A stretch of 64,000 bases of DNA from CAVZCK01 sp963773735 (GTDB taxonomy: Bacteria > Pseudomonadota > Alphaproteobacteria > Rhizobiales > Rhodomicrobiaceae). Location: positions 1-64,000 of the forward strand of contig CAVZCK010000020.1 of the NCBI GenBank assembly GCA_963773735.1. The letters are read 5' to 3'. Position numbers and translations under genes: made by a program. This document shows, piece by piece, positions 16,988-25,423 of the stretch (within the stretch, counting starts at the first letter, position 1; every line of letters starts with the position of its first letter). Below the pieces are notes generated by a model. It was not told where the DNA came from and ran no database searches. It worked only from the letters and a program-made list of their open reading frames with translations.

Positions 16988-19567
16988 CTACTGCGCCGGG
17001 ATCTTCGTGTTCATGATCGGGGTGATCACGCCGTTGAGGTGATATTTGTGGCAGGTCAGGCAGTCCTGGCGGGCCGCGTTCGCGGTGTGGCAGGTCTGGC
17101 AGAGCTCCTTTTTGACCACGCCGAAATTGGACACGAAATTTTGCGGATTGCCCTGCTCGTAGCTCTTCAAATAGGGGCGGCCTTTTTCAAGCTTATGGCA
17201 GGTCAGGCAGCCACGATTTTCCAGGATGCCGAAATGCGGCGCATGGATGAAGTTGGTGAAACGCCCTTCTTTGGTCTTCACCGTGGCCGGCCCGAAATTC
17301 ACGTGCCGCCCCTTGCCGGGCACATCGTCGACGCTGTGGCATTTGGTGCAGGAGCCTTGCGCATCCTTGGCGGTCAATGCATCGAAGACCGCGGCGGCAG
17401 GGCTCGTATCGCCTTTCGGCGCCTGGGGGCCGGTCAGAAAGAGCCAAGAATAGATGAATTTGTCCTTATGGCCTGTGGGACGGTAGAAAATCGCGTAATC
17501 CTGCTCGTACCAGCCGCCATATTCGGCCCAGCTCTCCGGATCCACGTCGCTTTTGATGCTGATCACCGGCGCAGCCCTTGCTTGAGGCTCAGCCGCCGCG
17601 GTATCTGCGCCAGGCGCAGCGCCGGCAGCCGCGCCGTCGCTTGAGGAATTTTCGCTGCCTGCGGCTTCGGGCGAGCCGCCACCGGGCGTGGCGTTAGCGG
17701 TGGCGGTTTTTCCGGCCGCCCCTTCAGGCCGGGCTGCATTCTGGTAGTCATTGAGACTACCTCCGCCCGCGCGAAGCTCTTCCGGCGTCGGGTGGAGCAG
17801 ATCGTCGGTTTGCGCTGTCGGCGAGCCGTTATCGGGCTTGGCGCTGGTGGTATCAGTTTTTCCGGCCGTTCCTTTAGGCGGGGCTGCTTTCCCGGCGTCG
17901 TTGACAGGAGCTTGGCTCGCGCCAGGCTGTTCGCCGGCGGGGAGCGTTTCCTTGCCGCCATCGGGCTTGGCATTCGAGGTATCGGCTTTTCCAGCTGCGC
18001 CTTCAGGCTCGGCCGCTTTAGCCTCATCCTCCGGTCCCTTGATGACACGGCCAAAAGCATCGACCCGCCAGCGTTCTTCAGCAACCGCGCCGGGCGCATT
18101 CTTGGTCTGTGTCTGCTGATTTGCCTGAGCAAGCCGGATAGGTTTGGCTATGCTGTCTGCTTTGCCACCTGCGGCTTGTGGGCTGAGCCTCGGGGCTGCC
18201 TGACGCGCATCCGAACCAGCCAGCTCTTCGGGAGACACCGATCCGGCCAGTCTCAATTCCGTAACCGCCGTGCCCCAGCCGCTTTGTTCCTCAGCACGCG
18301 CGTCCTGGCGATTGGCCATTTCCGTGGCGAGATTGGGTAGCCACTGCTCATGCGCACTGATGACCACATCGCGCGGGATGCTCGCCGTCAGATCGGCAAC
18401 GAAATTCGCACTCAGCTTCGCCCCACCGCCAATATTGAGGTTGCCCAGCACGTCCGACGCTTTTCCGGAGATCAGCTCATAGAACAGACCCTTGATCTCC
18501 CAGACCAGGCCAGTCACCGCCTTGATCTGGTCGTCGCTTGCAGCGGCCAGATCCTGGAGATTCAGCTTCTCCGCAGTCTTGATCAGAGCACGGCCCCGCT
18601 CAGTCCGGCTGATCATCACCTTCATGAAGGGTGTGAGCTCGGCATCGGACGCCTCCGGCCATTCGCCGATCGCGGCGTTCTTCTTCTTCAGCGTTTGCAG
18701 GTCGAGGCCAGGCAGCGTCAGGAAGGCAACGCCTTTCGGGCCGCTCGCCCGTTCCTTGCCGGTGATCTGGTCGAGATGGCAGGCGGTGCAGGTCTGCTCG
18801 AACGGCGCCACGGCCATGATCCGCTTGTCGTCGCGGCTGTTGTGGCAGGTCGAGCAGGTGGCGGGGATGCGCTTTGCCGGATCCTTCTGCGCCACTTCCG
18901 GGAAGTGCTTGCCGAAATGGCCGACGTGGTCGTAGATGATCCGTGTGCGCCGCTTGAACGGATAGTTGTCGAATTTCGGATGATGGCCGTCGAAGCTGTC
19001 GAACTTCACCACATGGCAGGAGCGGCACTGCTCGTTGGAAATCTTGGCCAGCTTGAAGGTCACGCCCTGATGCTCCTTGTGGCAGGTCGTGCAGTAGAGG
19101 CCGGCGGCAACCACGTCGTGGGTCGGGAAGGCGATGCTCTGCGCGCGGGCCGATAGCGGCGCGGGCGTCGCCGCGGCGATTTTGGTCAGCCGCTTCGTGC
19201 TCTGCTTCAACACCTCGGCCGGGGCGCTATGCGCGTTGAAGGCCGTGTCCGGCATTTTGTGGCAAGTGAGACAGGCCTTGCTGTCGGCAAGCCGATCGCC
19301 GGCAATGAAGCCGTAAATCCAGCTCAATTTGCCGCTGCCGCTCTTGGTGTGGCAGGCGCCGCAATTGTCGATCGCGCCGTGAGCGCTCGCCAGCGGCCCC
19401 GGCATCAGGAACCGCGTGCCCTTGGAGAGGAAGAGGGCCGAGCCCAGGCAGACGATGGTCACGAGCCCCAGCAGCGCCGCCAGACGGTCGCGCCGTGAGC
19501 CGGGGGGCGCCTGCCTCTCGGCCTTCGGCAGCCGAACCGTTCTGATCCGTCCCAGTCGCCGCATCAC
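16988..19567 (-). CDS. Membrane-anchored decahaem c-type cytochrome
   Basis: An 859-residue cytochrome with a basic N-terminus and a single membrane helix at about 30-48 that looks like an uncleaved anchor. Six CxxCH sites lie in the first third (residues about 69, 99, 159, 181, 238, 260) and four in the last 120 residues (about 740, 787, 823, 836). Between them are a helical middle region and a long low-complexity linker containing three EGAAGKxDT-type repeats. The ATG overlaps the stop of the b-type membrane gene by four bases, so the two are coupled. All ten motifs are CxxCH; none is CxxCK. It probably moves electrons between the inner membrane and soluble or outer-membrane cytochromes. 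Nothing in sequence fixes the direction. Confidence 0.9.
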   Translation of the reverse strand: MMRRLGRIRTVRLPKAERQAPPGSRRDRLAALLGLVTIVCLGSALFLSKGTRFLMPGPLASAHGAIDNCGACHTKSGSGKLSWIYGFIAGDRLADSKACLTCHKMPDTAFNAHSAPAEVLKQSTKRLTKIAAATPAPLSARAQSIAFPTHDVVAAGLYCTTCHKEHQGVTFKLAKISNEQCRSCHVVKFDSFDGHHPKFDNYPFKRRTRIIYDHVGHFGKHFPEVAQKDPAKRIPATCSTCHNSRDDKRIMAVAPFEQTCTACHLDQITGKERASGPKGVAFLTLPGLDLQTLKKKNAAIGEWPEASDAELTPFMKVMISRTERGRALIKTAEKLNLQDLAAASDDQIKAVTGLVWEIKGLFYELISGKASDVLGNLNIGGGAKLSANFVADLTASIPRDVVISAHEQWLPNLATEMANRQDARAEEQSGWGTAVTELRLAGSVSPEELAGSDARQAAPRLSPQAAGGKADSIAKPIRLAQANQQTQTKNAPGAVAEERWRVDAFGRVIKGPEDEAKAAEPEGAAGKADTSNAKPDGGKETLPAGEQPGASQAPVNDAGKAAPPKGTAGKTDTTSAKPDNGSPTAQTDDLLHPTPEELRAGGGSLNDYQNAARPEGAAGKTATANATPGGGSPEAAGSENSSSDGAAAGAAPGADTAAAEPQARAAPVISIKSDVDPESWAEYGGWYEQDYAIFYRPTGHKDKFIYSWLFLTGPQAPKGDTSPAAAVFDALTAKDAQGSCTKCHSVDDVPGKGRHVNFGPATVKTKEGRFTNFIHAPHFGILENRGCLTCHKLEKGRPYLKSYEQGNPQNFVSNFGVVKKELCQTCHTANAARQDCLTCHKYHLNGVITPIMNTKIPAQ

Positions 19568-20460
19568 CAGGCCCCCCCCGAAAAGGCATAGTTGACGAGG
19601 ACGTGCAGCACCATCAACACGGTCAGCGCATAGGTGACGGGCACATGCACGAACAGCCAGCCCTTGGTGAGCCCGAGATACACACGCGCGAAATCGAGCC
19701 GGTCCTTCTCGACCACGAGGTTCCTGATGGCGGCAAGCTTCTCCTGGCTCTGCTGGCCGATATAGGGTGACAGGTTGTCGATCTCATCCGTCAGCCGCTT
19801 GAGCGGGCGCTGCGAGCCGATGAGATGGGCGGTGAAATTGCGTGGCCCCTGGAAAAAGTCCCGCAGATGGTTGCCGTAGAGGTCCCTGATCCAGGCGTCA
19901 TAGGGTGGCGCTGGCAGGGCGAGCGCAGCGGCAGCCGGATCGGGCTTGGCGACGGCGGCTTGGATCTCCCGCGCCAGCTCGCCGTAGCGCGAGGCAATGC
20001 GATCATAGGGGACGAGCTCGTCTTTCCAGCCCTTGGCCTTCAGCGCCCAGGCGAGATAGGTGCCGAAAATGCCGCTCAGCGTCACCAGCACGAAGGCCGC
20101 CCACAGCGCCCAAAGGAAGCCGGTGTTCGGCAGAGAGAAATGCGTATGCGAGATGAAGGCGGCGATCAGCAGATAGCCAATAAAAATATGGATTTTCCGC
20201 CAGCGCATGGCGGATTTCGGCGATAGGCTCGCCGTTTTGATGGCGATGTGGAAATAGAGCTGCCAGCTCATGCCGCTGGCCAGCACCCAGCCATCCAGAT
20301 AGCGCGGGTCGCGCAAGCCGTTGCCATAGATCCAGACGAGCCAGAACAGCGCGGCGGAAATAGCCGCGATCAGAAGGCCCTGGACTGTCTGGCTGATGGG
20401 ATATCCCGCCGAGCCCGGACTGCGTCCGCCAATTGAGGCCCCTTGCGCGCGCCTAGCCAC
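19564..20460 (-). CDS. Predicted b-type membrane cytochrome
   Basis: A 298-residue integral membrane protein with four to five membrane segments (near residues 28-47, 68-80, 90-107, 114-138 and 270-292). Histidines sit in or near the membrane (YFH, RKIHIFIGY, ISHTHF, FVHVPVTY and VLHVL), a pattern that could hold b haems. A hydrophilic domain of about 120 residues separates the last helix from the others. It sits between the c554-like gene and the decahaem gene and overlaps the latter by four bases. I infer it is the quinone- or reductase-linked membrane partner of the decahaem protein. I cannot name a characterised family. Confidence 0.7.
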   Translation of the reverse strand: MARRAQGASIGGRSPGSAGYPISQTVQGLLIAAISAALFWLVWIYGNGLRDPRYLDGWVLASGMSWQLYFHIAIKTASLSPKSAMRWRKIHIFIGYLLIAAFISHTHFSLPNTGFLWALWAAFVLVTLSGIFGTYLAWALKAKGWKDELVPYDRIASRYGELAREIQAAVAKPDPAAAALALPAPPYDAWIRDLYGNHLRDFFQGPRNFTAHLIGSQRPLKRLTDEIDNLSPYIGQQSQEKLAAIRNLVVEKDRLDFARVYLGLTKGWLFVHVPVTYALTVLMVLHVLVNYAFSGGAW

Positions 20461-20525
20461 TGGCTCTACTCACCGCTCCCGAAAGCCCTGCCGCCGCGCC
20501 CCGTCTGCCCCATCGCGTCCATCGC

Positions 20526-21581
20526 TCAGTTAGGTTTTCTCGCAACGCCGACGACTTTGTCCGGCCCCGGAATCAGCGGATCGATGGCGGCCAGCGTGCT
20601 GCCATCATACTTTTCCGTCAGGCTCTCCACCTGCTTGGAAATGGCGTCGGCAGCCGCGGTCAGCGCGCGGTCGTTGTTGAGTTTGAGACCGGCGGAATAT
20701 CCGAGCTTCACGATCGTTGTCAACTCAGGAACATTGGCCGCGGCCTTGGCGGCGGCGGCGAGCTGGTTGCGGGCGAGGTCCGCGCGCTTGGCCATCTCGA
20801 AGGCGTAGGTCCTGCGCACAGTCGCCTTGCCGACGGCCCTCAGCGCCGTCTCCAGCTCGACCCCGAGGCCGACGAGATACAGCATCCGCTTGCGCGCGGC
20901 GCTGGCGGGGACATTCTCCTTGCCCTTGGAGTACCAGGTATTATGCCGAACTTCGCCTTGCGACCAGGAGACAAGCTCGAACGCGCTGCCAGCCTTATGG
21001 CCACCGATATTGACGAGTTTTTCCTGCGGCACGACGTGGCAGCCATAGCAATTCTTCGCCAGCTTATAGAGATAGCGTGGCCGGATCATGCCCTTGGAAT
21101 CAGCCAGCTTCCAGCGCGCTTCCGCCTCGGCCTTGGTCTCGGTCTTCTCGGTCTTGCCGCTGAACCCACTGTGGACCTTGATCCAGTCCTGCCCAGCGCT
21201 GTGGCAGGATTCGCAGGAGATGCCCGCAACCGGCTCCTCCTTGTTATTCTTCTGCTGCACCGTGAAATGGCAATTCAGGCACAGGCCCTCCGACTTGATG
21301 CGCCGCACTCCCGTTTTCTTGGCGATTTCGTTCGCCTTGGGGTTGCGCGGCAATTCGCGGAAGGTCTTGAAATGATGGGTGAGCTTCCAGGCCTCCGTCT
21401 CCTGCTTGTGACATTCGGCGCAGGCATTCGGACCGACAGTCTTGGCCGGATCGGACGCAACTGCGCCGTCCGCGGCAAAGCCGAAAATCATCAGGAAGCC
21501 GCACAGATAAAGCATGGAAGACCGGGGAGGGACTCTGGGCCCGAACCCGATCGACCAAAGGCTATGCGCTCTGAGCACCAT
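20526..21581 (-). CDS. Tetrahaem cytochrome c554-like protein
   Basis: A periplasmic cytochrome of 351 residues with four CxxCH motifs at about residues 54 (CAECH), 101 (CLNCH), 123 (CESCH) and 178 (CYGCH), the count and spacing expected for cytochrome c554 of ammonia oxidisers, the founding member of the family. The last 150 residues are helical and haem-free. The first ATG overlaps the end of the upstream reductase gene by 20 bases; a second in-frame ATG at 21515 directly begins the hydrophobic signal sequence and may be the true start. It is the second gene of the four-gene operon. Confidence 0.87.
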   Translation of the reverse strand: MVLRAHSLWSIGFGPRVPPRSSMLYLCGFLMIFGFAADGAVASDPAKTVGPNACAECHKQETEAWKLTHHFKTFRELPRNPKANEIAKKTGVRRIKSEGLCLNCHFTVQQKNNKEEPVAGISCESCHSAGQDWIKVHSGFSGKTEKTETKAEAEARWKLADSKGMIRPRYLYKLAKNCYGCHVVPQEKLVNIGGHKAGSAFELVSWSQGEVRHNTWYSKGKENVPASAARKRMLYLVGLGVELETALRAVGKATVRRTYAFEMAKRADLARNQLAAAAKAAANVPELTTIVKLGYSAGLKLNNDRALTAAADAISKQVESLTEKYDGSTLAAIDPLIPGPDKVVGVARKPN

Positions 21582-22722
21582 ACTGACTTCTCACCCTGGC
21601 TTTTGCTTCAGCCATTCTATAGGCCTGCATCGGCTGTCCCCGCTGCTTACGCGGGGGTTCGAGAGCGAGCTGGCGCTTCTGCCGGCTGGCGAGCGCAATG
21701 CGCTCGTACATCGCGGCGGTGGGCACACCGAGCCACCCCATCGCGCGGGTCAGAACACTTTCCTCGACCATGTCGTCGGTCGTCGGCAGGAACGGATCGG
21801 CATAACAGGCCGCGCTGAAGCGGGCCGCCATACCCTTGACGGCATCCACCATCTCCGGTGCACCGCAGGCATAAATCACGTCGCTGGCATGCAGCCGCGG
21901 AATGAAGTCGGTCGGCCGCCCCGGCTTCACCACGCCGGTCGCGCCTTGCGGCCTGCTGCAGCAGGGCACCACGCGCACATTGGGAAAGCGTGCGAGCCGC
22001 CCGAGAGCCGGGCCCATATAAAGCGCCCCCATGGTGCGGCCACCGCAGATGATCATCATCCTGCGCTCCGGGTTCTCGCGCAGCGCAGCGACGGCGATCG
22101 ACCAGATCGGCGCAAAGCCGGTGTTGGTGGCGACGAGAATCAGCCGGCCGTCCAGATTGGGCCGGAAATGCGCCGAGCCATAGGGCCCGATCAGTTTCAC
22201 CCGATGGCCCGGCGTGATGTGCTTGCCGAGCGATGAGGTGACGCGCCCACCCTCCATGCGCCGGATATGGAACCAGACCGAGCGGCTGTTCGGATTGCCG
22301 CGCAAGGGATGAGTGATGCTGAAGGGACGGCTCGGATAGCCGCTGAAGCGCAGCTGCGCATATTGCCCCGCATGATAGGGGAGCGCACGATCCGTTCTAA
22401 TACCGACTTCCATCACCTCGCGCGAGAGAGGGCGCAGTGAGCTCAGCACGCCTTCGACGGTGCGAACACCCGATGCCTGGCTTCTCTCGATCTCCGCATC
22501 GCCGACGATCCGGCACTGACAGGCATGAACGATGCCCGGCTCCGAGCCCTGGCCACCCCGCATCCTGCCGGACACCAGCCGCACGCAGCAGGTGCCGCAG
22601 TGGCCGGCGCGGCAGTCATAGGGCAGGTCGATGCCGTTGCTCAGCGCCGCATCGAGCAGCAACTCGCCGCGGCGAGCGAAAAAACTTTCCCCATTGATGG
22701 TAATCTGGTGGCTTCTTGCCAT
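21562..22722 (-). CDS. 2Fe-2S ferredoxin / FAD / NAD(P) reductase
   Basis: A 386-residue flavo-iron-sulphur reductase of the MmoC/phenol hydroxylase reductase type. The N-terminal plant-type ferredoxin domain has its four cysteines in the DCRAGHCGTCC region and HACQC. It is followed by an FAD domain (RPFSIT) and an NAD(P) domain (NTGFAPIWS, YACGAPEMVDAV). A basic C-terminal tail of about 60 residues is extra. It has no signal peptide, so it acts in the cytoplasm. It is the first gene of the operon with two cytochromes and a b-type membrane protein, an unusual partner set; no oxygenase gene is near. It probably exchanges electrons between NAD(P)H and the membrane protein (inference). Confidence 0.88.
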   Translation of the reverse strand: MARSHQITINGESFFARRGELLLDAALSNGIDLPYDCRAGHCGTCCVRLVSGRMRGGQGSEPGIVHACQCRIVGDAEIERSQASGVRTVEGVLSSLRPLSREVMEVGIRTDRALPYHAGQYAQLRFSGYPSRPFSITHPLRGNPNSRSVWFHIRRMEGGRVTSSLGKHITPGHRVKLIGPYGSAHFRPNLDGRLILVATNTGFAPIWSIAVAALRENPERRMMIICGGRTMGALYMGPALGRLARFPNVRVVPCCSRPQGATGVVKPGRPTDFIPRLHASDVIYACGAPEMVDAVKGMAARFSAACYADPFLPTTDDMVEESVLTRAMGWLGVPTAAMYERIALASRQKRQLALEPPRKQRGQPMQAYRMAEAKARVRSQYGAQSA

Positions 22723-23226
22723 GTCTGATCCCGGAAGGCTTCAAGGTCCCCATCTACGGCTGGCCGGTGCGTGCGGCCCGCCGTCGCTGCGCTTCCTGGG
22801 ATGCTCAGCAATGCAAGCGTTCTGGATGTGAAACACCTACGCTCATCGTTCGGCGGTAGAAACGCCGATTTTTTGGATCGTCCGTCACTTTGTTTCCCCA
22901 TCTGAGAGTCGACGCCGAATACGGACTCAATACGAAATCTCAATTCCAAAGCCGTGAGTTTCCTACAGGTCTAAGCGTTACGCGATGCGCCTCGATTGTC
23001 GGCATTGGTCTATCCTCCTATCATGGTCAGACAATGACTTTTTGAAGGTTACAGGTGGCAAGCAGTGGACATTTTTCAGGGTTCCGGTCCAAAAACCCCT
23101 TCAAAGATCGCTAGCCCTTGCTGTCGACGACGCCGAGGCGATTGGTTGACAAGCGTAGCGTAACCAACTGATCCGGCCTAGGATTTTGGTGTGCGAGCGC
23201 TCCCCGTCGCAAAATTTGTTTTTGCC
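22723..23226. other. Gene-poor stretch, probably mobile-element debris
   Basis: No credible gene is seen in these roughly 500 bases. The base composition changes to lower GC around 22830-23100, and a small dyad (GGTTGACAAGCG...GTAACC) lies near 23141-23164. The stretch leads into an IS1380 transposase remnant, so it is probably the decayed left part of that element. Confidence 0.5.
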
Positions 23227-23370
23227 ATGCCCGTGATGTTGGACGATAGCGCTCAGCCCTTCCGCTTTCCAGCCATAATTGCGGCCTCCTTCGATGGCGG
23301 CCGAATCAGTTCCAACGGCGGCGTGATGCTGGCGGCGGCGCCGCGTCTCGCATGGGTCGTTTGCGCCGGC
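23227..23370 (+). pseudogene. IS1380-family transposase N-terminal remnant
   Basis: The short frame contains PFRFPAIIAASFDGGRISS followed by NGGVMLAAA, which matches the start of IS1380-family transposases (FDGGRxxSxGGVMLL). Homology is lost after about 45 residues, and the rest of the transposase, including its catalytic residues, is absent. It cannot be active. Confidence 0.7.
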
Positions 23371-23502
23371 AGAGGGATAATGGTTATGGGCAGACCGTTA
23401 CAGCTCTTGCGAACATATTATTGCTCCAAATCCGGGAACATCATCCCGGTCAGAGGCTGATCCTGACTGGGCGATACTCCGGCGGCGAGAGAGCGTCGTG
23501 CA

Positions 23503-24285
23503 ATGGCAGGCTATTCAGAGAAGTGGCATTACGGTTTCCTTTGGCGGCCGGCTACGCCGCCCTCGCTAATCTTGGAGGCGGCACTTGGGTTGCTCACCTT
23601 GGGGACCGCCGTGGCGACAATCGCCGCCAGCGGGGTGTTGCCGCTAAGCCGGGACGGACTGATCGTGGCGGCGCTGTCATACGCCGTGGTGACGCTGCTC
23701 GTCGTCGCCGGCCTCAGCCGTCACGCGCCGCACCATCATTTCGGGCTCGCCAACGCAATCACCCTTTGCCGCGCCGCGCTCAACATCTTCCTGCTTGCCG
23801 TCATCGCGCAACAGCTTCTCGGCGAAGGCCGGCTGCTGGACAGCGCATTCCGTTGGGGCCTGACCGCGGCGGCCACCGTCGCCTTGGTGCTGGACGGCGC
23901 TGATGGATGGGCCGCGCGCCGGAGCAATATGACCAGCGAATTCGGCGCGCGTTTCGACGTGGAAACCGATGGCGTGTTTCTACTGGCGCTGGCGCTCATG
24001 CTTACGACTGACGGCATCGTCGGACCATGGGTGCTGGCGAGCGAACTCATCTACTATCTGTTCCGACTGGCCGGCGGCCTTTGGCCCGTGCTGAGCGCCC
24101 CCCTCTATCCAAGCATGCGGCGAAAGGCGATCTGCGTTGCGCAGGGCGCGCTCCTGATCGCAGCGCTTGTCCCCGCCATGCCGTCCTGGGGAGCGCAATT
24201 GTCTTGCCTGACGGGGTTGGCGCTGCTGCTTTATTCCTTCGGCGTCGATCTGGTCTGGCTGATAAGCCGGCCACGATCGTCCTGA
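23503..24285 (+). CDS. CDP-alcohol phosphatidyltransferase family protein
   Basis: Integral membrane enzyme of phospholipid or related lipid synthesis, 260 residues with several membrane helices. The full catalytic signature is present: DGADGWAAR, then eight residues, G, three residues, D, three residues, D (ending ARFDVETD). These Asp residues bind the metal ions and CDP-alcohol. The alcohol acceptor is not predictable. It follows mobile-element debris and precedes a broken uracil-DNA glycosylase tail, so its surroundings have been rearranged. Confidence 0.88.
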   Translation: MAGYSEKWHYGFLWRPATPPSLILEAALGLLTLGTAVATIAASGVLPLSRDGLIVAALSYAVVTLLVVAGLSRHAPHHHFGLANAITLCRAALNIFLLAVIAQQLLGEGRLLDSAFRWGLTAAATVALVLDGADGWAARRSNMTSEFGARFDVETDGVFLLALALMLTTDGIVGPWVLASELIYYLFRLAGGLWPVLSAPLYPSMRRKAICVAQGALLIAALVPAMPSWGAQLSCLTGLALLLYSFGVDLVWLISRPRSS

Positions 24286-24328
24286 GCTGCGCGGACATCG
24301 CGCCCGTAGCGGTTTCAGCACGCCCGGG

Positions 24329-24440
24329 TCACTGGATAGTGCTGCGCTGAAGGCTTCTCGTCAGCAAAACGCGCCAGGCCATGCGCTTGGAGACCGGATT
24401 GGCCAGAAGACACGCCGGGTGCCGCACCTCCGACAACAAG
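24329..24440 (-). pseudogene. Truncated duplicate of the uracil-DNA glycosylase C-terminus
   Basis: The last 33 codons read HPACLLANPVSKRMAWR and so on, closely matching the end of the intact gene at 25424 (HPAFLLRNPVSKRLAWR). The rest of this copy is gone. It sits just downstream of the dienelactone hydrolase gene, on the same strand. It is a remnant of a duplicated or replaced gene. Confidence 0.8.
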
Positions 24441-24455
24441 ACGCAGCCTCGATGA

Positions 24456-25332
24456 TCACTTCCCGACATGAGCGGCGAGAAAGCGGTCAACCTGCGCGAT
24501 GGCGTCGGCCCAAGCCATTGCGTTGCCTCCGGTTGTCGCGCCCCGGCCGGTCGGGGAATTGCGATTGATGCGCTGCGCGATGTAACGGACCGGCGCAATG
24601 CTGTCGAAGGAATGATGGGCGCCGGGATAGACCTTGATCTCGACAGGGTATCCGGCGGATTGAGCCGCCTTGGCCAGCTTGCGGCAGTGCTCGGCCGGTG
24701 TCCAATCGTCGAGCTCTCCGATCAGGATCAAGAGCGGCGCCAGCGGCTTGAATGCGCCGGAATAGCGGGTGATCGGCCCCCTCAGCGGCTGAGCCCGTTC
24801 GACCGACCAGCCGCCCAGGCTGAAACCGCAGCTCGGATAAAGAGCGATCGCGGCGGCAAAACCGGGACCGCTGCGGGCGGCGTTTTCAGCGGTGTCGACG
24901 ATCGCTGCGAGCGTTGAGGAGCCACCATGCGAGCCGCCCATGATGCCGATCCGGCGGGCATCGACAAAGGGCAGTGACTGCAAGTATGTCAAGCGCGGCA
25001 TAAGCGTCACGCGCACGCTGCTCATAGGTGACCCTGGGCGGAGATGCGTCTGTGCAAACGCCGCGGGGATGGCCTCGCTGGCTGAAACTGTCCGGCCACA
25101 GCGTCACATATCCGCGGGAGGTCAGCTCACTCGACCATCGCCAGGGCGCGCCGCTCGATTTGGGGCCGAGCCCCGAGCAATCATGCAGGATGACGACCGC
25201 CGGGAACGGGCCCTCGCCGGCAGGTCTGCTGAGCGTGAACGGCAATTGCAGGGACTGGCCGAGCACCGGCGAGGCAAGCACTGCCAGATGGCAGGCTGCG
25301 CCGAGAATTACGATCGTGAACTCGCTCCACAT
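24456..25332 (-). pseudogene. Dienelactone hydrolase family protein, exported, one frameshift
   Basis: Alpha/beta hydrolase with a signal peptide (MWSEFTIVILGAACHLAVLA, then VLGQS). HDCSGLG marks the oxyanion-side loop, GGSHGGSS the nucleophile elbow with serine in place of the classic cysteine, and the catalytic Asp and His fall in GELDDWTP and GAHHSF. One extra A near 24985 breaks the frame; repaired length is about 291 residues. The gene lies between the intact uracil-DNA glycosylase gene and a broken copy of its tail. Substrate unknown. Confidence 0.8.
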
Positions 25333-25423
25333 CGACAAGCCGGCAATACAGCGTCGCACGCTTCCTGTCCCCCCGCTCCGTCCGGTGATGCGCTGTTCTC
25401 GGCCCAATGCGCGCAATCAACCC

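Noticed and set aside
16988..21581. Nitrite reductase NrfA or hydroxylamine oxidoreductase among the cytochromes
   Set aside because: NrfA needs a CxxCK site, absent here. HAO has eight haems with a crosslinking Tyr; the haem counts here are 10, 4 and 5 and the layout differs.
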